Source: Gammaproteobacteria bacterium
Lineage (GTDB): Bacteria > Pseudomonadota > Gammaproteobacteria > Steroidobacterales > Steroidobacteraceae
Reading direction: 5' to 3'
Assembly (NCBI GenBank): GCA_016874295.1
Contig: VGUH01000001.1
Location: 62,001-126,000 of the forward strand
DNA: 64,000 nt
Shown piece by piece: positions 33,841 through 42,689 of the stretch. Position numbers and translations under genes: made by a program. The notes beneath the pieces were generated by a model. That model was given only the letters and a program-made list of their open reading frames with translations, was not told the origin of the DNA and searched no databases. Position 1 is the stretch's first letter, and each line of letters starts with the position of its first letter.

Positions 33841-34919
33841 CCCGGGGCCGGCCCGGCCGACTGGCGCAATTCGCGGTCGCGGCGGGCGCGTTCGTGCGCG
33901 GCCGAGAGGATGTCATCGTGCCGGGTCCCGTCGCGCGGCCAGGTCGCGGCGCCGACGCTCACCGTCATCCGCTGCAGCCGCTCGCCGACCGGGAACAGGC
34001 TGCGGTAGGCGAGATTGCGGATGCGCTGCGCGACGGTCTCCGCAACCTCCGGCGTCGCCTCGGGCAGGAACACGACGAACTCGTCGCCGCCGGCGCGCGC
34101 CGCCATGTCGGTGGTGCGGATCGCCCGCTGGATCGCGCCCGCGACCGCGGCGATCGCGCGGTTGCCCGCCTGGTGGCCGTGCTCGGCGTTCAGCGTCTTG
34201 AGGTCGTCCATGTCCACCAGCCGGAGCGCGTAACTGCCGCGCCCGTCACGCGCCCGCAACCCATGCTCACGCGTGAGCGTCGCCTGGAAGGTGTGCAGGT
34301 TGAGCAGCCCCGTCAGGCTGTCGCGCTCGACCATCTCCTCGATCCTGCGGCGCGCCGTCAGGATCGTGCCGGCCAGCGCCTGGGTGACGTAGGCGACCAG
34401 CGCCCAGGGGCCGAGCTGGCCGAACAGCCGCGTGAGCAGCGCGCCCACGGGCGGCATCGCGCCCTCGCCCACGAGCAGCGAGAGCCATGCCAGCAGGACG
34501 GCGGCGGACACGACCAGCGCGCCGCGGCGGCCGAGCGTCATCGCGACGACCACGATCGGCAGCAGGTACAGGTTCACGAGGGGGCTCAGCGTCGCGCCGG
34601 TGCGGCCTGCCACGACCGTGATGAATGCGATCATCGCGCAAGCGCCGAGCGCGATGCGGCCGCTCGTGCCCTGCAGCGGGAATCGGCGCCAGCGGTAGGC
34701 GAGGACCACCAGCGCATAAACCGCGGCTGCGCCGTACAGCAGGCGCCGCTCCGCCTGCGGCGCGGCGACGACGGCATAGAGCGCGACCGCGAGCAGCACG
34801 ATCCAGTCCACGCGCGCGAGGCTCCGGACGATGCTCGCGTGCTCGTCCTGCTGCACCATCTTGCGCCGCATGTGCTGCGGCGCCTGGGAGATGCCCGACT
34901 TGTCCGCGCTCCCGGTCAC
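33837..34919 (-). CDS. Membrane-anchored diguanylate cyclase (GGDEF)
   Basis: 360 residues. Five or six hydrophobic segments occupy ~35-185 (VDWIVLLAVALYAVVAAP and onwards). A GGDEF domain follows (~195-350) with intact active-site AGGDEFVVFLP (~277) and, five residues before it, an RTTD matching the RxxD inhibitory site. It should make cyclic di-GMP and be product-inhibited. No separate sensor domain is present, so input is probably through the membrane part. The gene ends overlap on both sides with PfpI and SRPBCC genes. Confidence 0.92.
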   Translation of the reverse strand: MTGSADKSGISQAPQHMRRKMVQQDEHASIVRSLARVDWIVLLAVALYAVVAAPQAERRLLYGAAAVYALVVLAYRWRRFPLQGTSGRIALGACAMIAFITVVAGRTGATLSPLVNLYLLPIVVVAMTLGRRGALVVSAAVLLAWLSLLVGEGAMPPVGALLTRLFGQLGPWALVAYVTQALAGTILTARRRIEEMVERDSLTGLLNLHTFQATLTREHGLRARDGRGSYALRLVDMDDLKTLNAEHGHQAGNRAIAAVAGAIQRAIRTTDMAARAGGDEFVVFLPEATPEVAETVAQRIRNLAYRSLFPVGERLQRMTVSVGAATWPRDGTRHDDILSAAHERARRDRELRQSAGPAPG

Positions 34920-35476
34920 GCGGCCGCCGGCCTGCCGCGCTCGAGCCGTGACTCGATCGCCTGCCGCGACTCGCGGCCCATCAGCGCCTCGACCAGTGCC
35001 AGCGCGAAGTCGAGCGCCGTGCCCGGCCCGCGCGAGGTGATGACATTCCCGTCCACGACCACCGCATCGCCGGTCACGGCGGTCTCCGCCGCGCCGGCGA
35101 GGATCCCGGGGTAGCTGGTCGCGCGACGGCCTTCCAGCACACCGGCGGCCGCCAGCACCATGGGCGCCGCGCAGATCGCGGCGACCGGGCGGCCGTGCGC
35201 GTGCAGCCGGCGCACGAACTCGGCGATGCGCGGGTCATTCTTCAGGTGCTCGGCGCCCGGCATGCCGCCCGGCAGCGCGATCATGTCGAAATCCTGCTCG
35301 ACGAGCGCCGCGAGCGGCGTGTCGGCGGCGATCCGGATGCCGTGCGAGCCGGTCACGGTACCGCCGGCGAGCGATGCCACCACGACCTCGATTCCGGCGC
35401 GGCGCAGGATGTCGATGATGGTGACCGCCTCGAGCTCCTCGAAGCCCTCGGCAAGCGGCACGAGCACGCGTTTCAT
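34916..35476 (-). CDS. DJ-1/PfpI family protein (YajL-like)
   Basis: 186 residues of the DJ-1 fold: VLVPLAEGFEELEAVTIIDILRRAGIEVVVASL, then MIALPGGMPGAEHL and the nucleophile elbow VAAICAAPMVLAAAGVL with its cysteine (~106), and a conserved Glu near residue 15-17. This is the YajL/ThiJ branch, cytosolic, linked to oxidative stress or glyoxal repair. Overlaps the protease gene by 4 bases (ATGA). Confidence 0.9.
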   Translation of the reverse strand: MKRVLVPLAEGFEELEAVTIIDILRRAGIEVVVASLAGGTVTGSHGIRIAADTPLAALVEQDFDMIALPGGMPGAEHLKNDPRIAEFVRRLHAHGRPVAAICAAPMVLAAAGVLEGRRATSYPGILAGAAETAVTGDAVVVDGNVITSRGPGTALDFALALVEALMGRESRQAIESRLERGRPAAA

Positions 35477-36690
35477 CGCGTTGCGGCGATCTGGGTGCCG
35501 CCAGCCTGCAGCCAGAAGATTGCGGCGCGGATCTCGGGATCGGCCTTGCCCTCCGGCGGCGGCACCGGCGCCGCCGCGGCCTCCGGCCGCAGCAGCGGCT
35601 CGTCCGGCTCGATGCCGCGCTCGTGGATGGAGGCACCCGAGGGCGTGAAGTAGCGCGAGGTGGTGAGCTTCAGCGCCTGCCCGTCCTCGAGCGGCAGCAC
35701 GGTCTGCACCGAGCCCTTGCCGAAGGTCTTCTGCCCGAACAGGCGCGCGCGGCCGTGATCACGCAGCGCCCCGGCGACGATCTCGGCGGCGGACGCCGAG
35801 CCCTCGTTCACCAGCACCGCGATCGGCGTGCCCTGCGCGAGGTCGCCTTCGGCCGCTTCCATCCGGAAGCGCGACTTTGCGGAGCGTCCCTCCGCCGAAA
35901 CGATCGTGCCGCGCTCGAGGAACAAGTCCGACACCTCGACGGCGGCGTCCAGCGCGCCGCCCGGGTTGTTGCGCAGGTCCAGCACCAGGCCGCGCAGGCG
36001 CCCACCCGCCTGCTCCTCGAGCGCCCGCACCGCGGCCTCGGTATCCGCGCCCGTGGAGTCGCTGAACTGCGAGATGCGCAGGTAGCCGATGCCGGGCTCG
36101 AGCATGGCGTGGCGCACCGAGTGCACCGACACCATGGCGCGCACCAGCGAGAATTCGAGCGGGCCCGGCAGCGGCTCGCGGCCGATGCCGAGCTTCACGA
36201 CCGTGCCCGGCTTGCCGCGGATCGCGGCGATCGCGTTGTTGAGCGGGCCGGCGCGCAGAGCCCGGCCGTCGATTGAGAGGATCGTGTCGCCCGCCCGGAT
36301 GCCGGCGCGCGCCGCGGGCGAGCCGTCGAGCGGCGCGATCACCATCAGCACGCCGTCCGCGACCGCCACCTCGACGCCAATGCCGGAATAGTTGCCCTCG
36401 GTCGCGACCCGGAGATCCGCGAATTCGCCTGCATCCAGGAACGACGAGTGCGGGTCGAGTTCGCCGACCATGCCGCGGATCGCATTCGCCATCAGTTCGT
36501 GGCTGTCGGTCTGGTCGACGTAATCGTCCCGGATCAGGCCGATGACCTCGGCGAGCAGATGCGCGTCCTCGGGCGGCAGGCCCGGCGCCTCGCGGCCCTG
36601 GCGCGACATCCAGCCGGCGAGGACCGCCAGCAGCAGGCCTGCGAGGCAGCCCACGAGTGCGGCGAGCACGGTGCGCCGGTTCGGCTTCAT
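35473..36690 (-). CDS. S41 carboxy-terminal processing protease
   Basis: 405 residues: a single N-terminal membrane anchor (~8-28), a linker helix (LLAEVIGLIRDDYVDQ), a PDZ domain (~95-180; GIRAGDTILSIDGRAL) and the S41 catalytic core. The Ser is in VNEGSASAAEIVAGAL (~297) and the Lys in FGQKTFGKGSVQT (~321). It is periplasmic and membrane-tethered and would trim protein C-termini. The last ~40 residues are an Ala/Pro-rich tail. It follows envC in the same direction with a c-di-GMP gene between, as in many gammaproteobacteria. Confidence 0.93.
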   Translation of the reverse strand: MKPNRRTVLAALVGCLAGLLLAVLAGWMSRQGREAPGLPPEDAHLLAEVIGLIRDDYVDQTDSHELMANAIRGMVGELDPHSSFLDAGEFADLRVATEGNYSGIGVEVAVADGVLMVIAPLDGSPAARAGIRAGDTILSIDGRALRAGPLNNAIAAIRGKPGTVVKLGIGREPLPGPLEFSLVRAMVSVHSVRHAMLEPGIGYLRISQFSDSTGADTEAAVRALEEQAGGRLRGLVLDLRNNPGGALDAAVEVSDLFLERGTIVSAEGRSAKSRFRMEAAEGDLAQGTPIAVLVNEGSASAAEIVAGALRDHGRARLFGQKTFGKGSVQTVLPLEDGQALKLTTSRYFTPSGASIHERGIEPDEPLLRPEAAAAPVPPPEGKADPEIRAAIFWLQAGGTQIAATR

Positions 36691-36736
36691 GGGTGCATGT
36701 TACCGCGCGCCTGCCGTAACGCGGCATCCCCGCGGG

Positions 36737-38956
36737 TCAGCCGGTCGCGGAGTCCTGCCGGGCCATCGCTTCGTACAGGGCGAGGTCCCCGAGCACCTGT
36801 TCCACGGGCACCGGGCGGCCAATGGCGAAGCCCTGGCCGTAGTCCACGCCGAGTGCCGCCATGCGCGTGCGCAGCTCGTCCGTCTCGACATATTCTGCGA
36901 CCGTCTCCATGCCCATCGTATGCGCCAGCTGGGCGATCGCGCGCACCATCGACTCGGTGCGCGGGTTGACGCCGGCATCGCGCACGAAGGCGCCGTCGAT
37001 CTTCAGCACCTCGACCGGCAGCGACTTCAGGTACACGAGCGAGGACAGTCCGGTGCCGAAGTCGTCGAGCGCGAAGCTGCAGCCGAGCGTGCGCAGCCGC
37101 TGCATCATCTTGTCGGCGCGCGCGAGGTTCGACACCGCGGAGGTCTCCGTCAGCTCGAAGCACAGTATTCCGGGCGGCAGGTCCGATTCACGGATCGTGC
37201 CTTCCACAAACTCGAGGAACTCGTCGGCGGCGATCGAGGCGCCGGAGATGTTCAGCGAGAAGCGCATCGCGCGCCCGCGCAGCAGCGACGCCTGGCGCGC
37301 GAGCGTGCCGATCGCGTTACGGATCACCCAGCGGTCGATCGCCGGCAGCAACTGGTAGCGCTCCGCCGCCGACGGGAACTTCTCCGGCGGCACCAGCTCG
37401 CCGCTTTCCCCGACCATGCGCAGCAGGATCTCGAAGTGCGGGTCCCTGCGCACGGCGCCGAGCGGCAGGATCGGCTGCGCGACCAGCGCGAAGCCGTCCG
37501 CGGCCAGCGCCTTGTGCAGCGCCTGCACCACGATGACGTCGGTGCTGCGGCGGATGATGCTCTTGTCGTTGTCCTGGAAGATCTCGAGGCGGTTGCGGCC
37601 GCGGTCCTTGGCCGCCTTGCAGGCGATCTCCGCGTTGGCAAGGCCGTGCGCGAGGCCGTTCGGCGAGTCCTGCGGCAGCTCCGCCGCGCCGGCGCTGACC
37701 GACACCTGCACCGTGCCGTCGCCGCGCACGTAGGTGAGCTCGGCGCACTGGCGGCACAGCAGCACGCCGATCTGTTGCGCGAACTCGAGCGTGCAGTCGG
37801 GCAGGTACACCGCGAAACGATCACCGGCGATGCGCGCCGCGAGCGCGCCCGGACGCGGTTTCCTGCGCAGCACCTCGGCGATCTTGCCGATCACCTCGTC
37901 GCCGACGTGCATGCCGAAGTTGTCGTTGATGACGTGCACCATGTCGACGTCGAAGTACAACACGCAGTCGGGAACCGCCTGGCGCCGGCCCGCGAGCACC
38001 ACGCGGACCTGGTTTTCGAAGGCCCGGCGCGTGAGCAGCGCGGTCAGCGGGTCATAGTTGTTCTGCAGCGTGGTGGTGATCCTGCGCGACAGGAGCTCGA
38101 CCAGCCGCTCGGTGCGGGGCGCGAAGTCGGGCGCGTCCTCGGCACGGAACAGCACGATGAAGCCGCTCACGCGGCCGGAGTCGTGGCGCACCGGCACGCA
38201 CAGGATCTTGAGGGGCGGCAGCTCGACGGGCCGCACCTTGACCTTGTTGATCACGAGGTTGCGCCGCTGCATCTGCACCCAGTTCAGCAGGTGGCGGTGG
38301 ATCCTGGTCAACAGCTCCACCTGCGGCCGCTCGCCGCGCGGCGCCCGGCAGATCGCGATGTTTCGCTCCGGGACCACCAGCGCGCCGAGATGGCAGCCGA
38401 GGTGCTCGACGCAGGCCTGCGTCAGGACACCTAGCTCGTCGCCCGCCAGCGGGCTCGCCGGGTCGGCCGGGGCCAGCTTGAGCAGCAGCTCGAGGTCGTC
38501 GTCACGCGACTGCAGGTCGCGCGTCAGGCCCTCGACGCTGGAACGCGCCTCGAGTTCGCGTTGCAGGCACTCGAGTGCCGGCTGGACCAGCGCGTGCACG
38601 AGCGAGAACGCCCGGTTCTCTCCGTCGCGGGTCAGGAGCAGCACGATCGCGATGACCGCGCCCTCGCAATCGCGCAGGCGGAAGACGTAGGCGGGCGCGC
38701 CCTCGTGGTCCTGGCTGTAGCCGTCGATGCGCCCGGTCGTCGCAGGCGGCACGCGCGCGAGGGCGGTCGCGACCAGCGGCGCCGGATCCGGGCCTTCATA
38801 GTCGTCCGCCGTCCGGAGCTGCTGGCCGTGCGCGTCGTAGAAGCCGATCCCGACCGCGCTCGGCATCAGCATGCGCAGGAGCTGACCGTAGGGGTCGAGG
38901 TCCCCCCTCGCGGTCGCGAAACTGACGGGCAGGCCCATGGGGGCGCTCGTGGCCAT
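36737..38956 (-). CDS. Degenerate-GGDEF/EAL cyclic di-GMP phosphodiesterase
   Basis: 739 residues. A GAF-like sensor region fills ~1-300, then a GGDEF domain with a broken active site (IAGDRFAVYLP in place of GGDEF, ~377) and an EAL domain (~490-735). EAL catalytic residues are present: E in FEILLRM (~509), N in FSLNISG, E in CFELTET, DD in ALDDFGTGLSSL (~629), K in VLKIDGAFV, E in VAEYVET and Q in DYGQGFAIGRP. So it should break down c-di-GMP and not make it. No membrane segment is clear. ATG 38956 is used; GTG 38980 also fits. Confidence 0.88.
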   Translation of the reverse strand: MATSAPMGLPVSFATARGDLDPYGQLLRMLMPSAVGIGFYDAHGQQLRTADDYEGPDPAPLVATALARVPPATTGRIDGYSQDHEGAPAYVFRLRDCEGAVIAIVLLLTRDGENRAFSLVHALVQPALECLQRELEARSSVEGLTRDLQSRDDDLELLLKLAPADPASPLAGDELGVLTQACVEHLGCHLGALVVPERNIAICRAPRGERPQVELLTRIHRHLLNWVQMQRRNLVINKVKVRPVELPPLKILCVPVRHDSGRVSGFIVLFRAEDAPDFAPRTERLVELLSRRITTTLQNNYDPLTALLTRRAFENQVRVVLAGRRQAVPDCVLYFDVDMVHVINDNFGMHVGDEVIGKIAEVLRRKPRPGALAARIAGDRFAVYLPDCTLEFAQQIGVLLCRQCAELTYVRGDGTVQVSVSAGAAELPQDSPNGLAHGLANAEIACKAAKDRGRNRLEIFQDNDKSIIRRSTDVIVVQALHKALAADGFALVAQPILPLGAVRRDPHFEILLRMVGESGELVPPEKFPSAAERYQLLPAIDRWVIRNAIGTLARQASLLRGRAMRFSLNISGASIAADEFLEFVEGTIRESDLPPGILCFELTETSAVSNLARADKMMQRLRTLGCSFALDDFGTGLSSLVYLKSLPVEVLKIDGAFVRDAGVNPRTESMVRAIAQLAHTMGMETVAEYVETDELRTRMAALGVDYGQGFAIGRPVPVEQVLGDLALYEAMARQDSATG

Positions 38957-39028
38957 GGCACAGGGTCGCCTACGGGTCACCCCCCGTCTTTGACGTAATC
39001 GGCAGCTTGCGGACCGAAACCGCCCCCG

Positions 39029-40195
39029 CTAGGGGCTTGACCGGCGGAACCAGGGGACAGGGTCTACCGGCCGGGTCCCGCGCCGGATTTCGAGGTAGAG
39101 GCCGGGCTCGCTGCGGCCCCCGGTGTCCCCGACCGTGGCGATGGCCTCGCCCCCCTCCACCCGGTCGCCGACTCCCTTGTAGATCTGCTCATTGTGGGCG
39201 TAGAGGCTCATGTAGCCGCCGTGATCCACGATCACGAGCAGCCCCATGCCCGGGAGCCAGTCGGCGTAGGCGATGCGGCCGTCGTAGAGCGCCTTCACGG
39301 CGCTGCCGCGGGGCGCCTCGATCATGACGCCGTTCCACTTGAGGCCGCCGCCGCGTGCCTGGCCGAAGCGCGCGGTGATCTTGCCGGCGACCGGCCAGGC
39401 GAGCCTGCCACGGACCTTTTCGAACGCCTGCCCGCCGGTCGGCGGCAGGTCGCTCATCGCCCGGCGCAGGTCCGCGATCAGCTTCTCGAGCGAGGCCGCC
39501 TCGCGCTTCAACTTGGCGAGCGAATCGCTGCGCGACTTGAGCTGCGCGTTCATCGCCTTGAGCGCGCGGCTGCGTTCGTTGCGCGCCGCGTCCACGGAGG
39601 CGAGTTCCTGCCGGCTCTCCGCCTCGAGGGCCGCGAGCCGCTCGCGCTCGGCGGCTTCCGCCTGCGCGGCCGCGTCGAGTTCGGCCACGATCCCCTGGAT
39701 CTCCGTGATCTTGGCCGAGCGAGCGCGCCCGAAATACGAGTAGTAGGTCAGCATGCGGCCGAGGGTCGCGGGATCCTCCTGCGACAGCAGCATCTTGAAT
39801 TGCTTTTCGCGGCCGCCGACGTAGGCGCTGCGCAGCTCCGCCGCCAGCACCTCGCGCTGCTTCGCGAGCGCCGCCTCGTTCCGCGCGCGGTCGGCGGCGA
39901 GCGCCTCGAGTTTCGCGTTGCTCTCCGCCAGGCGCTTCTGCACGTCGTCGAGGCGCCCGCGCGCGCCCTGCACGTTCTGCTCGGCGTCGCGCAACTGCCC
40001 GGTGAGGGCATCGCGCCGGTCCGTGTCACGCCTGACGTTGCGTTGCAACTCGGCGATCCTGTCGCGCACCTCCCGCAGCTCCTGCTCCGGGTCGTCCCGG
40101 GCCTCGGCCGCGAGGGCGAGCATGGCGACCAGCACGCCCGCAAGTATCTGATTAATCAGATAATTTCTCCCTCGTATATAATGCGCGGCGCCCAT
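39029..40195 (-). CDS. envC: Murein hydrolase activator EnvC
   Basis: Up to 388 residues. A signal-like start (LINQILAGVLVAMLALAAEA) is followed by long coiled coil (~35-250; EQELREVRDRIAELQRNVRR onward) and a C-terminal LytM/M23 domain. The metal-binding positions are changed: WNGVMIEA stands where WHGVDI is usual and YLEIR where HFE is usual, so it has no enzyme activity. This is the pattern of EnvC, which switches on the amidases that split septal peptidoglycan. The start at 40195 shares the CCATGG with the divergent rhodanese ATG and lies over a palindrome, so a later start is possible. Confidence 0.88.
   Translation of the reverse strand: MGAAHYIRGRNYLINQILAGVLVAMLALAAEARDDPEQELREVRDRIAELQRNVRRDTDRRDALTGQLRDAEQNVQGARGRLDDVQKRLAESNAKLEALAADRARNEAALAKQREVLAAELRSAYVGGREKQFKMLLSQEDPATLGRMLTYYSYFGRARSAKITEIQGIVAELDAAAQAEAAERERLAALEAESRQELASVDAARNERSRALKAMNAQLKSRSDSLAKLKREAASLEKLIADLRRAMSDLPPTGGQAFEKVRGRLAWPVAGKITARFGQARGGGLKWNGVMIEAPRGSAVKALYDGRIAYADWLPGMGLLVIVDHGGYMSLYAHNEQIYKGVGDRVEGGEAIATVGDTGGRSEPGLYLEIRRGTRPVDPVPWFRRSSP
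40145..40162. promoter_or_regulatory. 18-base perfect palindrome at the envC/rhodanese divergence
   Basis: TATCTGATTAATCAGATA reads the same on both strands without mismatch. It lies between the divergent genes, 32 bases before the rhodanese ATG and within the proposed envC leader region. Next to it, TATAAT at 40177-40182 is an exact -10 box for rightward transcription. A dimeric repressor site is the simplest reading; the protein is unknown. Confidence 0.6.
40177..40182 (+). promoter_or_regulatory. -10 box for the rhodanese-secB-gpsA operon
   Basis: Exact TATAAT ending 11 bases before the rhodanese ATG, which implies a leader of only a few bases. A good -35 box is not seen at 16-18 bases; the palindrome occupies that place, so an activator or repressor may act there. 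Confidence 0.5.
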
Positions 40196-40616
40196 GGACC
40201 GACTGCTCGATTATTTCACCAATCACCCGCTCCTGGCGGGCGGTTTCCTGGCCATGGCCGTCGTGGTGCTCGCCTACGAAATCCGCGAGCACGGGGCCGC
40301 CGCCTTCGCCGTCGCGCCGAACGAGGCGATCCGCCTCGCGAATTCCGGCGCCGTGCTGGTGGACCTGCGCTCGCCCAACCAGTTCAAGGACGGCCACATC
40401 GCCGGCGCCCGGAATCTCCCGGGCGACCAGATCGCGGCCGATCCCAAGGCGGCCCTGAAGCTCGCCGACAAGACTGTCGTGCTCTACTGCGACACCGGCA
40501 TGACGACCGCGGCCGCACAGCGCACGCTGGCACAGGCCGGCGTCAAGAACGTGTTCAGCCTGCGGGGCGGGTTCGCGGCCTGGAAGCAGGAGAATCTGCC
40601 GGTCGTCAAGGGCTGA
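40194..40616 (+). CDS. Membrane-anchored rhodanese-like protein (YibN type)
   Basis: 140 residues: one N-terminal transmembrane helix (LLAGGFLAMAVVVLAYEI, ~12-29) and a rhodanese domain with the active-site loop VLYCDTGMTTAAAQ (Cys ~100) after VLVDLRSPNQFKDGHIAGARNLPG. This is YibN, found upstream of secB in many gammaproteobacteria; the usual grxC between them is absent. It is proposed to take part in sulfur transfer or protein export at the inner membrane, with the precise role unsettled. Confidence 0.88.
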   Translation: MDRLLDYFTNHPLLAGGFLAMAVVVLAYEIREHGAAAFAVAPNEAIRLANSGAVLVDLRSPNQFKDGHIAGARNLPGDQIAADPKAALKLADKTVVLYCDTGMTTAAAQRTLAQAGVKNVFSLRGGFAAWKQENLPVVKG

Positions 40617-40685
40617 GGGCGGCGGAGCTCGCGGCCCTGGAACGGAGCGGCGAATTACTCGGAATCATCCAAGCGAGGAATGACG

Positions 40686-41195
40686 ATGGCTGATCAGAAC
40701 ACCACGCCGGCAGGCGACGCCGGGAGCAACGGCAAGGGGCCGGCGGTCGCCCTGCAGACGGTCTACATCAAGGACCTGTCCTTCGAGTCGCCCAAGGGTC
40801 CGTTCATGCCGGCGCAGGCGCAGCAGGATCCCAAGATCTCGCTGAACCTCAGCACGGCGTCGAGCAGCATCGGCCAGGACGCCCACGAGGTGGTCCTGTC
40901 CGTGACGCTCGAGGCGAAGAACGGCGACGTCGCCGTCTACCTCGCCGAGGTCAAGCAGGCGGGCGTGTTCCTGGTGCGCGGCTTCGGCGTCGACGAGACG
41001 CGCCGCATCCTCGGCTCGTTCGCGCCGAACCTGCTGTTCCCCTATATCCGCCAGACCGTGTCGGACGTGGTGATGAAGGGCGGCTTCCCGCCGTTCCTGC
41101 TGCCGCACGTCAACTTCGACGCGCTGTTCGAGCGTTCGCTGCAGGAACAGGCGGCGCGGCAGCAGGGCCAGCCCGCTCCCGAACAGGCGAACTGA
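40686..41195 (+). CDS. secB: Protein-export chaperone SecB
   Basis: 169 residues. Family blocks are QTVYIKDLSFESPKGP, QDPKISLNLSTAS, ISVTLEAK-like VLSVTLEAKNGDVAVYLAEVKQAGVF and the PYIRQTVSDVVMKGGFPPFLLPHVNFDALFE core. SecB holds unfolded preproteins for SecA. ATG 40686 follows AGGA by 7 bases; an ATG at 40680 overlaps that site. Upstream of gpsA as in most gammaproteobacteria. Confidence 0.96.
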   Translation: MADQNTTPAGDAGSNGKGPAVALQTVYIKDLSFESPKGPFMPAQAQQDPKISLNLSTASSSIGQDAHEVVLSVTLEAKNGDVAVYLAEVKQAGVFLVRGFGVDETRRILGSFAPNLLFPYIRQTVSDVVMKGGFPPFLLPHVNFDALFERSLQEQAARQQGQPAPEQAN

Positions 41196-41204
41196 GCCGC
41201 CCGG

Positions 41205-42200
41205 ATGCGGCCGATCGTGGTGCTGGGCGCCGGCTCCTGGGGCACGGCGCTCGCGATCCAGTTCGCGCGCGGCGGCGGTCCGACGGTGCTGTGGGGCCGC
41301 GCCGAAGACGAGCCGGAAAAACTCGCGCGCGAGCGCGAGAATGTCCGCTACCTGCCGGGCGCGAAATTTCCGCCCGCCCTCACGGTCGAGCCGGACCTGC
41401 GCCGCGCGCTGGCTGCCGCCGACGACATCGTGCTGGTCGTGCCTTCAAGCGTGCTGCGCGCCGTGCTCAGGCAGATCAAGCCGATGCTCCGGGACCAGGC
41501 GCGCATCGCCTGGGCCAGCAAGGGCTTCGAGCTCTCGACCGGCAAGCTGCCGCATGAGGTGGCGCGCGAGGTGCTGGGGCCGGCCGTGCCGATCGCCGTG
41601 CTGTCCGGCCCGACGTTTGCGCAGGAAGTGGGCCAGGGGCTGCCGACGGCAATCGCCGTCGCCTCCCCCCACGACGACTACGCCCTCGAACTCGCGGAGC
41701 GGATATCGTTCGGGGGCTTCCGCGCCTACACGCAGTCCGACATCGTCGGCGTCGAAATCGGCGGCGCGGTCAAGAACGTGCTCGCGATCGCCACCGGCTG
41801 TTCGGACGGCCTCGGCTACGGCTCCAACTCGCGCGTATTCCTGATCACCCGCGGACTCGCCGAGCTCATGCGCCTCGGCGTCGCCCTCGGCGCGAAGCGC
41901 GAGACGCTGATGGGTCTCGCCGGCCTCGGCGACCTCGTGCTCACCTGCACCGACGACCAGTCGCGCAACCGTCGCTTCGGGCGCGCCCTCGCCGCGGGCA
42001 AGCCGGTCGACCAGGCGATCGCGGAGATCGGCCAGGTCGTCGAGGGCTATTACGCCGCCAAGGCGGTGCACCAGGTCGCGGCGCGGCACGGCGTCGACAT
42101 GCCGATCTGCAACTTCGTCTACGACGTACTGCACGGCGGCGTGCCGCTCGAGCAGGTCGTGAAGGCCATGCTTTCGCGCGCCGTCACGCCGGAGAACTGA
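41205..42200 (+). CDS. gpsA: Glycerol-3-phosphate dehydrogenase [NAD(P)+]
   Basis: 331 residues. NAD motif VVLGAGSWGTALAIQFARGG at the start; later IAWASKGFEL, AVLSGPTFAQEVGQGLPTAI, GVEIGGAVKNVLAIATGCSDGLGYG with the catalytic Lys, and LAGLGDLVLTCTDDQSRNRRFG. It reduces dihydroxyacetone phosphate to glycerol-3-phosphate for phospholipids. It starts 9 bases after secB. Confidence 0.97.
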   Translation: MRPIVVLGAGSWGTALAIQFARGGGPTVLWGRAEDEPEKLARERENVRYLPGAKFPPALTVEPDLRRALAAADDIVLVVPSSVLRAVLRQIKPMLRDQARIAWASKGFELSTGKLPHEVAREVLGPAVPIAVLSGPTFAQEVGQGLPTAIAVASPHDDYALELAERISFGGFRAYTQSDIVGVEIGGAVKNVLAIATGCSDGLGYGSNSRVFLITRGLAELMRLGVALGAKRETLMGLAGLGDLVLTCTDDQSRNRRFGRALAAGKPVDQAIAEIGQVVEGYYAAKAVHQVAARHGVDMPICNFVYDVLHGGVPLEQVVKAMLSRAVTPEN

Positions 42201-42231
42201 CCGGCCGGACCTGTTCCATAAGGGCAAGCGC

Positions 42232-42576
42232 TCAGCCCTCCGGATCCTTGAAAAACGCCATCCATTCTTCCGTGCCGTCCGCATGGCGGAAGATCATGTG
42301 CGGGGCGTTGGTGAACTCGACGCCGCGGTCCTTCAGCGCCCTGCATGTGGAAACGATGTCCGTGACCTTCAGGTAGAGGACCGATTCCGGCCCTGGCGCC
42401 GCGTTCTCCTGGCTCAGGTACAGGCGCGTGCCGTCGCAGTCGAAGAACGCAAGCTTGCCGAAGGTATAGAGGTGCGGCAGCCCGAGCGTGTCGCGGTACC
42501 AGCGCTCGGACTCGGCGATGTCGCGCACGCTGCGCGAGACCTGGCCGATCGGGCCGAGCTTCAGTTCCACGGTCAT
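42232..42576 (-). CDS. VOC/glyoxalase-fold protein
   Basis: 114 residues of a single vicinal-oxygen-chelate module: GPIGQVSRSVRDIAESERWYRDTLGLPHLYTFGKLAFFDCDGTRLYLSQ and a second beta-alpha-beta block ending EEWMAFFKDPEG. ATG 42576 is preceded by AGGAG. Metal ligands are not certain. Reaction unknown. Confidence 0.82.
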   Translation of the reverse strand: MTVELKLGPIGQVSRSVRDIAESERWYRDTLGLPHLYTFGKLAFFDCDGTRLYLSQENAAPGPESVLYLKVTDIVSTCRALKDRGVEFTNAPHMIFRHADGTEEWMAFFKDPEG

Positions 42577-42689
42577 GTCGTTCTCCTGTCGCGCCACTCC
42601 GCCGGGATCAGGCGATCATCGTGCGGCGGGCGACCGCGTGTCCTGGCCATCCCACATGCTAGGAGCACGCCCGCCGATTTACCCTCCCC

